Source: Desulfobacterales bacterium
GTDB taxonomy: Bacteria; Desulfobacterota; Desulfobacteria; Desulfobacterales; Desulfosalsimonadaceae
Length of the DNA stretch: 6,136 nt
Reading direction: 5' to 3'
Assembly: GCA_018399455.1 (NCBI GenBank)
Contig: JAGYOT010000126.1
Location: 1 to 6,136 of the forward strand
Shown here: piece by piece, positions 1 to 5,055 of the stretch
Numbering within the stretch: the first letter of the stretch is position 1
How the letters are laid out: every line of letters starts with the position of its first letter
Translations under genes and position numbers: made by a program
Notes under the pieces: model-generated
What the model saw: only the letters and a program-made list of their open reading frames with translations
What the model was told of the DNA's origin: nothing
Database searches by the model: none

Positions 1-167
1 AATGTCAGTGTTTCATCCAGATTGGTTCCGGTGACATGCAGACAGCCGTCGCCGCCCTTTGAGAACAGGAGGTGTTCGATCACCGGCAGCGTGACCTTCC
101 GGGGAATGATCTTTCGCAAGGCGGTGGCCAGCGTCTTGATATCTTTACTGGTGAGTACAATCTTCAT
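1..167 (-). CDS. DnaN-like sliding clamp (DNA polymerase III beta subunit family), N-terminal fragment
   Basis: The gene starts at an ATG at 165-167 on the minus strand, with a good ribosome site (AAAGGA) seven bases upstream, and stays open for 55 codons to the window edge. Residues 25-51 read TLPVIEHLLFS, then GDGCLHVTGTNLDETL. This matches domain 1 of bacterial beta clamps, where a TLPI-x-x-x-L strand is followed by DG-x-L-x-L-TGTDLE. The opening MKIVLTSKDIKTLATAL fits the first strand and helix of that domain. Known beta clamps form a ring that tethers DNA polymerase to DNA. The stretch between the first helix and TLPV is shorter and more divergent than in housekeeping DnaN proteins. The gene sits beside a broken tRNA and a repeat cluster, not next to dnaA or recF. 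I infer an accessory, element-borne clamp. Only about 15% of a usual 370-residue clamp is visible, so function rests on one domain. Confidence 0.7.
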   Translation of the reverse strand, partial: MKIVLTSKDIKTLATALRKIIPRKVTLPVIEHLLFSKGGDGCLHVTGTNLDETLT

Positions 168-204
168 GCGCTTGTCCTTTCGTTTGTTGTCAGATCGAGG
201 CGAC

Positions 205-249
205 AAAAGAAGAGCCGGCACCATCCCCGTCGGGGGACAATGCCGGCTC
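205..249 (-). terminator. Terminator-like hairpin in the leader of the DnaN-like gene
   Basis: On the minus strand GAGCCGGCA (249-241) pairs perfectly with TGCCGGCTC (220-212), giving nine base pairs. After a 3x3 internal loop, a second stem TCCCC/GGGGA closes a four-base loop. The stem is followed directly by TTCTTTT, as expected for an intrinsic terminator read leftwards. It lies between a possible promoter and the clamp gene start, 45 bases upstream of the ATG. It could therefore end a short RNA, attenuate clamp expression, or stop transcription arriving from the tRNA side. On the plus strand no T-run follows the stem. Confidence 0.55.
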
Positions 250-314
250 GTTATCTGGATCCGTTGATTGGCTCACGTCATGTCGGGGTGACCCGCGGCG
301 CGACACACACGGTC

Positions 315-344
315 AGTATATTATGCCGTCAAGGAACCTCACAA
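315..344 (-). promoter_or_regulatory. Possible sigma-70-type promoter reading toward the DnaN-like gene
   Basis: Read on the minus strand, TTGTGA (344-339) and TATACT (320-315) are 18 bases apart, close to the consensus -35 and -10 boxes. An alternative -10, TAATAT, gives a 15-base spacer. Transcription would begin near 308 and produce a leader of about 140 bases that contains the hairpin at 212-249. This is pattern matching only; the match is moderate and no start site is known. Confidence 0.3.
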
Positions 345-393
345 TTAAGCGTACCCTCGGGAGAGGGGCGATTGGGCCTAGCCACCACCGGTG

Positions 394-473
394 AATGTTG
401 CGTCAATGTTGCGTCACACTTTCTGTGCCAAATGGGGCTAAACGGGGCAAAAATGACGCAACATGACGCAACA
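394..473. repeat. Paired tandem repeats in inverted arrangement (TGTTGCGTCA x2 / TGACGCAACA x2)
   Basis: TGTTGCGTCA occurs at 396-405 and 407-416, an 11-base period that includes the preceding A. Its exact reverse complement TGACGCAACA occurs at 454-463 and 464-473, a 10-base period. The 37-base spacer carries a further imperfect direct repeat, AATGGGGCTA / AACGGGGCAA at 431-440 and 441-450 (8 of 10 identical). The outer motif was not seen elsewhere in the window. The spacing of about one helical turn places neighbouring copies on the same face of DNA, as in binding sites for a cooperative protein. Candidates are arm-type sites for a tyrosine integrase acting at the nearby tRNA, iterons for a replication initiator, or an operator for an element repressor. 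The sequence alone does not separate these. Confidence 0.85.
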
Positions 474-484
474 CATATGAGTTG
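469..484. promoter_or_regulatory. Near-perfect 16-bp palindrome centred on CATATG
   Basis: CAACACATATGAGTTG is symmetric except for one mismatched pair (positions 473 and 480). It overlaps the last TGACGCAACA copy by five bases. Its form suits a dimeric DNA-binding protein, and the overlap would let such a protein compete with whatever binds the repeat. No binding protein can be named from the sequence. Confidence 0.35.
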
Positions 485-535
485 TAACCTATTTTCTTGC
501 AAACTGATGCATAACTATACAAAGAATGGCAGGGT

Positions 536-546
536 GGATTAGAAGT
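536..546. other. Inferred attachment-site core (element/chromosome junction)
   Basis: Identity to a normal tRNA-Arg stops at 536, immediately after the anticodon loop (539-545). Several tyrosine-recombinase subfamilies are known to cross over in the anticodon loop of tRNA genes. This makes 536-546 the likely strand-exchange region, with element DNA to the left and host DNA to the right. No integrase gene is visible in the window, so the assignment is an inference from the break point and from the repeats at 394-473. Confidence 0.45.
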
Positions 547-577
547 CCGTTGCTCTATCCAACTGAGCTACAGGCGC
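536..577 (-). pseudogene. Truncated tRNA-Arg(UCU): 5' half only
   Basis: Read from 577 leftwards, the sequence gives a standard tRNA 5' half: acceptor strand GCGCCTG, TA, D-arm stem GCTC with loop AGTTGGATA and GAGC, then anticodon stem 5' strand ACGGA and loop CTTCTAA. The anticodon is TCT (minus strand, 543-541), which would decode AGA. The stem's return strand begins TCC but then reads AC where GT is needed to pair with the AC at the stem base. No variable loop, TTCGA T-arm or acceptor return strand (CAGGCGC) follows within the 530 bases to the window edge. The gene is therefore broken just 3' of the anticodon loop. Integration of a mobile element at the anticodon-loop site, or later deletion, explains this. 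A working copy for AGA codons should exist elsewhere. Confidence 0.85.
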
Positions 578-721
578 AATAGGAAAACGGGTCAATTCAG
601 ATAAAATTACTTAATTAGCAGGAATTTAGCATTTTGTCCATATTAAAATCCTTTCCGGACGCCTTTTCTGCCAAATACCTGCAGCTTTGCATATATCAAA
701 ACCTTTATTAGAGTATGTATC

Positions 722-1717
722 ATGACACACGATAAATCAACATCCCAAAAAAGGGAACAAGAAAAAGATAAAGCGGTGACCGATACCCTGGAAGGGGTTC
801 TCGAGGAAACCGAGGCCCGGAAGACGCGGGCCGAAAAGCTATCCGCCACAGTGGAGCCGGACAAGAGTCTGGTTGAATATGATCCGCTCCAGCGATATTT
901 GGCGGAAATTAACCAGTATCGGCTTTTGACGCGGGATGAGGAGATTGAACTGGGAAAACGCATTCGCGAAGCGGGGGATAAGGAGGCGGCCTATACACTG
1001 GCGACGGCGAACCTTCGTTTGGTTGTCAAAATAGCGCTTGAGTTTCAACGGGTTTGGATGCAGAACCTGCTCGACCTGATCCAGGAGGGCAATATCGGAC
1101 TGATGCATGCGGTACAGAAGTTCGACCCCTATAAAAACGTCAAGTTTTCCTATTATGCCTCCTTCTGGATAAAAGCCTATATTTTGAAATTTATTATGGA
1201 CAACTGGCGGCTGGTCAAGATCGGCACTACCCAGGGACAGCGCAAGCTTTTTTTCAAGCTGAAAAAGGAAAAGCAGAATCTGATTGACCAGGGCTTTGTG
1301 CCTCAGCCCAAGCTGCTTTCTGATCGTCTCGGCGTATCTGAACAGGAAATCACGGAGATGGACCAGCGTCTGAATGGCTGGGATCTCTCCCTTGACGAAC
1401 CCCTTAAAGACGACTCGGATACAGAGCGGGGGGAATTCTTCAGTTCTGAGGTGGAGTCGGTCGAGAATCAGATGGCAAAAAAAGAGGTTGAAGGCCTTTT
1501 GCAGGAGAAAGTGGCCGAATTCCGCCAACAGCTTACCGACCGGGAGCTTGAAATTTTTAACAAACGCATTTTTACAGATACCCCGTTGACCCTGCAGGAC
1601 ATAGGAGACAAATACAATATTTCAAGAGAGCGGGTTCGACAGCTGGAGAAAAATATCATCAAAAAGATGAAAATTTTTTTTGAACGGGAAATCCCCGATT
1701 TTGCCCTTTATGAATAA
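722..1717 (+). CDS. rpoH: RNA polymerase sigma factor, RpoH/sigma-32 family
   Basis: The 331-residue protein directs RNA polymerase to alternative promoters, classically those of heat-shock genes. A charged N-terminal extension (1-45) precedes region 1.2 (about 53-84). Region 2 (93-163) contains NLRLVVKIA and DLIQEGNIGLMHAV (core binding), and FSYYASFWIKAYI (promoter -10 recognition). NWRLVKIGTTQGQRKLFFKL (162-181) matches the E. coli segment [20 protein letters not shown], including the RpoH box, which is specific to this family. An acidic linker (228-257) leads to region 4, with the helix-turn-helix TLQDIGDKYNISRERVRQLEK (290-310) for the -35 element. E. coli RpoH has 284 residues; the extra length is mostly the N-terminal extension. 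The ATG at 722 follows only a weak AGAG ribosome site (710-713), which may mean controlled translation, but no RNA thermosensor could be recognised. It heads a same-strand gene string; the next gene begins 44 bases later. Confidence 0.9.
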   Translation: MTHDKSTSQKREQEKDKAVTDTLEGVLEETEARKTRAEKLSATVEPDKSLVEYDPLQRYLAEINQYRLLTRDEEIELGKRIREAGDKEAAYTLATANLRLVVKIALEFQRVWMQNLLDLIQEGNIGLMHAVQKFDPYKNVKFSYYASFWIKAYILKFIMDNWRLVKIGTTQGQRKLFFKLKKEKQNLIDQGFVPQPKLLSDRLGVSEQEITEMDQRLNGWDLSLDEPLKDDSDTERGEFFSSEVESVENQMAKKEVEGLLQEKVAEFRQQLTDRELEIFNKRIFTDTPLTLQDIGDKYNISRERVRQLEKNIIKKMKIFFEREIPDFALYE

Positions 1718-1761
1718 GCCCTACCGCATATTGCGGCTCTGTTAACTCCATGGAATAATGA

Positions 1762-3528
1762 ATGACTGCAAAAAATATGAAAGCGGGCATTGTTATCGCC
1801 GTGCTGGCAGGAGCGCTGACCTGGACGGCCGGTTGTGCGTCCGACTCCGCTAACGTCAAAGTACGGCCCGAAGTACTGCCAACGCCAAGTGATGTGCCGT
1901 TGAAGCCACCGGGCAATGAATCCCGGCCAAAAGCCAATAGATACTATTTCTATATCGAAGCCCAGCTTCAAAAGAATCGCGGAAATCTGAAGGCGGCCGT
2001 AAATTACCTGAAAGCCGCCATTAATGCGGATCCTGAAGCGTTTTCTCTGAAAAAGGAGTTGGCGATTCTATATCTGCGCCAGCAGAACTATGAAAAATCA
2101 CTTGAAATCGTAAATCAAATGCTGGCTGAGCAACCGAAGGCGGTCGAAATTCTGCTTATCAAAGCCTCTGTTCTACAGACCATTGATTCGGATGCGGATG
2201 TAACCCCCCTCTATGAAAAGGCTCTTTCCATCGAGCCGGGTCGGAAGGAGGTTTATAAGGTGCTGGGCAAACTTTATCTAGAAAAGGGAGCCCCAGAGCA
2301 GGCGGCTGAGGTTTTTGCTCAAATGGTGAAGCGCTTTCCTGAAGCCTATGTCGCGCATTTTTATCTCGGCCGCATCTACTCGGAACTGGGCCGTTATGAA
2401 AAAGCGGAGACAGCCTTTGAGCGGACCATTGATCTGGCCCCGGAATTGAATCAACCCCGGTGGGAGTTGATTAATCTCTATAAAACCAGGGGGACGGAAA
2501 AGGACGTAGTTGCATTGTATGAGCAAATCCTGCAGCATAATCCAAAGAACGTTGCCGCCGCCATTGAGTTGAGCCTTGCTTATGCCGAAAAGGGCCGCGA
2601 AGCCAAAGCCAAAGAGATGCTGGCTGAATTGGGGCAGCGAAGCATTGAAGACACCAGTGTTATCCGGAGCCTTTTGCAGCGCTTGGTGCTGGAAAATCGC
2701 TTTGCCGATGCCTTGACTGTGCTGGATGGCATGCGCAGGGGGGCGCCGGCGAACTCCGGCCTGCATTACGCCACGGGCGTTGTTTATTTTAATCAAGACT
2801 TGTATCCGAAAGCCGTTGCAGCGTTTGTGGAAGTCTCTCCGGAATCCCTGTTTTATGTCAACGCCGTCATTCACCGGGGGCTCATTGCCTATAAGCAGGG
2901 AGATCTGGATCAGGCCATTGAAATCCTGAATGGCGCGATGGATGCGGTGGATGAGGCCGGGCAACATGAACTCATACCTTATTTGAGTTCATTTTATCAG
3001 GAAGAAGGAGATTTGCAGAAGGCCGAGCGAATGCTCCAGCGGGGTCTGGAGATTGCGCCCGAGAGTTCTGATCTCCACTTTGAACTCGGTGTGCTATACG
3101 ATGAACAGGGGAAGAAGGCAGCGGCGATGGAGCAAATGCATCGCGTCCTTGAAATCGAATCGGATCATGCCGATGCCTTGAACTATATCGGTTACTCCTA
3201 TGCGGATCAGGGGATTCATCTGGATAAGGCCGAAGCAATGCTTAGAAAGGCGCTTGAGCAAAAGCCGGAAAACGGATATATCATCGACAGCATGGGGTGG
3301 CTCTATTACCGGAAGGGCTTGTTTGAGAAGGCCTTAACGCTGATCGAAAAGGCGGCCCGATTGATCCCGGATGATCCCGTTGTGCTGGAGCATTTGGGCG
3401 ATGTTTATGTCAGGCTGAAAAAACCGGGAAAGGCCCTTGATGCATACCTGCGAGCCATTGATATGAAGGGTGAGAACACTGAAGCTCTCGAGCGTAAGAT
3501 AAAGGACTTACAAAAAGACGGATCATAG
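1762..3528 (+). CDS. TPR-repeat lipoprotein, LbcA-like
   Basis: This 588-residue protein starts with a lipoprotein signal: basic MTAKNMK, a hydrophobic stretch, and TAGC with the acylated cysteine at residue 25. Thr at the -3 position is slightly unusual for a lipobox. A Pro-rich linker (35-56) follows, then about 14-15 tetratricopeptide units from residue 58 to 570, seen as repeated A-x-x-x-Y/L-x-x-x-G and A-x-x-x-P spacing. The C-terminal units (ALNYIGYSYADQG, then IIDSMGWLYYRKG, then VLEHLGDVY) resemble Pseudomonas LbcA (PA4667), an outer-membrane TPR lipoprotein that binds the periplasmic protease CtpA. As in Pseudomonas, the next gene is lolB-like. I infer an outer-membrane, periplasm-facing scaffold; the CtpA link is by analogy only. 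The start at 1762 has a GGA ribosome site seven bases upstream; Met6 is an alternative. Confidence 0.85.
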   Translation: MTAKNMKAGIVIAVLAGALTWTAGCASDSANVKVRPEVLPTPSDVPLKPPGNESRPKANRYYFYIEAQLQKNRGNLKAAVNYLKAAINADPEAFSLKKELAILYLRQQNYEKSLEIVNQMLAEQPKAVEILLIKASVLQTIDSDADVTPLYEKALSIEPGRKEVYKVLGKLYLEKGAPEQAAEVFAQMVKRFPEAYVAHFYLGRIYSELGRYEKAETAFERTIDLAPELNQPRWELINLYKTRGTEKDVVALYEQILQHNPKNVAAAIELSLAYAEKGREAKAKEMLAELGQRSIEDTSVIRSLLQRLVLENRFADALTVLDGMRRGAPANSGLHYATGVVYFNQDLYPKAVAAFVEVSPESLFYVNAVIHRGLIAYKQGDLDQAIEILNGAMDAVDEAGQHELIPYLSSFYQEEGDLQKAERMLQRGLEIAPESSDLHFELGVLYDEQGKKAAAMEQMHRVLEIESDHADALNYIGYSYADQGIHLDKAEAMLRKALEQKPENGYIIDSMGWLYYRKGLFEKALTLIEKAARLIPDDPVVLEHLGDVYVRLKKPGKALDAYLRAIDMKGENTEALERKIKDLQKDGS

Positions 3529-3533
3529 GGCTT

Positions 3534-4271
3534 ATGCGCTGCAAAGGCGTACTTTCTTTATTGGCGCTTATTCTGCTTATCGCCTGCCACCCCAGAATTT
3601 CAACTGATCCGGGCGATGGATCAACTCCTGCAGAACGTCTTCTGGCCGGACTTTATACAAACAATCAGAATCTGAAAACATTCAAAGGCATCGGAGAGAT
3701 TAGGCTTTGGCAAGCCTCCGGATTTCAGACAGCCCGGGCTGCCTGGATGGCAACGTTGGACGGTCGCATTCGGATTGAAATACTTGGGCCTGCAGGACGC
3801 CCTTTGATTAAATTGGCCTATGACGGGAAGACGTTATACTGGTTTCAGGCCTCATCCGGGGACGGTCTCCGGCAGAAACGCATCCGCAATCCCAATTTGG
3901 CCCGGCTGATAGATGTCCCTTTGAGCACCCATGAACTTATTTTTTTTCTGGCCGGGAAATTTCCGTTATATGAAAACCGGCAGGTGGCGCTGGATGCGGA
4001 TCAACTGGAGCTGACCCATGGTCCTGGCGGTTTAAGGGAGACAATACGCCTGGCGCAGGACCACGAAGAGGTGGAATCCGTCAGCTTCTATGCGGGGGAG
4101 AAGTTGCGCTATAAGACAGAACTCTCCGATTATCGGCAGGAGGACGGCTTTTCTATCCCTTTTCGGCTCGTTTTTTCGACCGGTGCGGCAGCTGGACTTG
4201 AAATCCGGGTGGAGCGGTTCTGGCCCAATACCGCCGTCTCTTCCAGGCAGTTTGTGATCGGGCCGGAATAA
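3534..4271 (+). CDS. LolB-like outer-membrane lipoprotein
   Basis: The 245-residue product begins MRCKGVLSLLALILLIAC, a textbook lipoprotein signal with lipobox LIAC and acylated Cys18. The mature part looks like a LolA/LolB-type half-barrel. KTFKGIGEIRLW (48-59) and RIRIEILGPAGRPLIKL (78-94) are paired strands, where the GPAGRPL segment aligns with the protruding loop that LolB uses to insert lipoproteins. PLSTHELIFFLAGKFP (129-144) matches LolB's P-L-x-x-L-x-x-W-L-x-G-x-P motif, without the Trp. DYRQEDGFSIPFRLVFS (199-215) fits a late strand pair. LolB receives lipoproteins from periplasmic LolA and places them in the outer membrane. The gene begins five bases after the TPR gene stop, with an AGGG ribosome site overlapping that stop, so translation is probably coupled. 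The closest alternative is a DUF4292-type LolA-like lipoprotein of unknown task. Confidence 0.7.
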   Translation: MRCKGVLSLLALILLIACHPRISTDPGDGSTPAERLLAGLYTNNQNLKTFKGIGEIRLWQASGFQTARAAWMATLDGRIRIEILGPAGRPLIKLAYDGKTLYWFQASSGDGLRQKRIRNPNLARLIDVPLSTHELIFFLAGKFPLYENRQVALDADQLELTHGPGGLRETIRLAQDHEEVESVSFYAGEKLRYKTELSDYRQEDGFSIPFRLVFSTGAAAGLEIRVERFWPNTAVSSRQFVIGPE

Positions 4272-4272
4272 A

Positions 4273-5055
4273 ATGGCCGCTGAACCCGTGCTTGCCCTGG
4301 AATCGCGGCTGAAAAAGTGCCGCAATGTTGTCACCCTGGGGGTGCGGCCAAATTTTTCCGATTATTCCGAGGCTGAGACAGAGCTGATTCGAGAGGCGGA
4401 AAAAATTTATTACCCGTCCACCTCTTATGCTGACATGTTTGCGGCCATGGGAAAAACGATTTTCCCCAGCGTTCATACCTACAGGTTCGCTCAGGACAAA
4501 ATCAAACAGAGCACCCTCTTTGAGCTTTTACGGGTGCCGACACCGCGAACCCGCTTTTTCTATGGTCGCCGTAAGGCGGGGAAGATCCGCCAATACTTTG
4601 ATTTTCCTTTTGTGGGCAAAATCGCCCGCGGCTCCGCCTTGGGTCGGGGCGTCTATCTGATTCACACCCCCGGAGAGCTGGATGACTACTGCCGGATGAC
4701 CGCGGTTGCCTATATCCAGGAGTATTTGCCCGTGGACCGGGATGTGCGGGTTGTTGTCATCGGAGATCAGGTCCGTCATGCGTATTGGCGGATAGCCAGG
4801 CCGGGGGAGTTCAGAAACAATATTGAGCAGGGCGGCCGCATCCTTCTGGAGGGCGTGCCTCAGCCGGCCCTCCAACTGGCCGGGGACACGGCCCGGCGGT
4901 GCGGGTGGAATGATGTGGGGATGGATATCTGTATCTATAGGGGGCGGCCATATGTATTGGAAGCCAACATGAAATATGGTAAAGAGGGTTTTCGGCAGGC
5001 GGGCATGGATTATATAAAACTCATGGAGGCATTGATCGAAAATGGAGAAATATGA
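4273..5055 (+). CDS. RimK-like ATP-grasp ligase
   Basis: The 260-residue protein has the ATP-grasp layout of the RimK family, which joins carboxylates to amines through an acyl-phosphate. An N-terminal lid (64-97) holds PSVHTYRFAQDKIKQSTLFELLRVPTPRT, equivalent to RimK's region of DK and P-x-T. VGKIARGSALGRGV (114-127) carries the ATP-binding lysine (K115) and Gly-rich loop. YIQEYLP (147-153) is the nucleotide hinge, and DVRVVVIGD (157-165) the following strand. RIARPGEFRNNIEQGG (173-188) matches the R-x-x-x-x-G-x-F-R-x-N-x-x-x-GG motif. VGMDIC and YVLEANMKYG (215-236) give metal ligands D218, E230 and N232. The family usually has E-x-N-x-x-P-G at the last site; here it is EANMKYGKEGF, lacking the proline. 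No signal peptide, so cytoplasmic. It starts one base after the lolB-like stop. The substrate cannot be named; glutamate or another amino acid ligation is only a family default. Confidence 0.8.
   Translation: MAAEPVLALESRLKKCRNVVTLGVRPNFSDYSEAETELIREAEKIYYPSTSYADMFAAMGKTIFPSVHTYRFAQDKIKQSTLFELLRVPTPRTRFFYGRRKAGKIRQYFDFPFVGKIARGSALGRGVYLIHTPGELDDYCRMTAVAYIQEYLPVDRDVRVVVIGDQVRHAYWRIARPGEFRNNIEQGGRILLEGVPQPALQLAGDTARRCGWNDVGMDICIYRGRPYVLEANMKYGKEGFRQAGMDYIKLMEALIENGEI

Larger units (their letters stand above)
168..535. other. Non-coding region between DnaN-like gene and broken tRNA
   Basis: About 370 bases hold no convincing protein gene. From left to right one sees the ribosome site of the leftward clamp gene, a terminator-like hairpin, a possible leftward promoter, a small CCCTC/GAGGG hairpin with a four-base loop (354-367), the 8-bp palindrome CACCGGTG (386-393), the paired TGTTGCGTCA repeats, and an AT-rich stretch (485-530) running to the tRNA break. 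Open frames crossing this area on the plus strand have no recognisable protein character and run through the hairpin and repeats. The density of symmetric DNA suggests a regulatory, attachment or replication region. Confidence 0.6.

Noticed and set aside
354..367. CCCTC-GGGA-GAGGG small hairpin
   Set aside because: Five pairs with a GNRA loop is short and likely by chance; no T-run or other context supports a function.
394..473. CRISPR array
   Set aside because: The repeats are 10 bp, occur as inverted pairs and lack spacers of regular size; no cas genes are present.
72..542. 156-codon plus-strand open frame, and another at 22-267, over the left region
   Set aside because: They run antisense to the clamp gene and across the terminator hairpin and repeats. 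Their translations have no recognisable domain, and no good ribosome site precedes them.
205..577. Group I intron or other intron in the tRNA anticodon loop
   Set aside because: Such introns do occur in bacterial tRNA-Arg, but no tRNA 3' half (T-arm, CAGGCGC strand) reappears downstream on the minus strand in the window.
578..721. Sigma-70 or sigma-32 promoter for the sigma factor operon
   Set aside because: Several AT-rich hexamers exist, for example TATTAA and TATTAG, but none pairs with a -35 at an acceptable distance, and no CTTGAA/CCCCAT heat-shock promoter was found.
1724..1736. CCGCA-TAT-TGCGG hairpin between the sigma and TPR genes as a terminator
   Set aside because: The stem is only five base pairs and no T-run follows on the plus strand (CTCTGTTAAC). 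It could at most be a minor RNA-processing or translation element.
2278..2967. 229-codon minus-strand open frame inside the TPR gene, and a similar one at 839-1528 inside the sigma gene
   Set aside because: They are antisense to clear, well-supported genes and show no domain features; they are by-products of codon bias.
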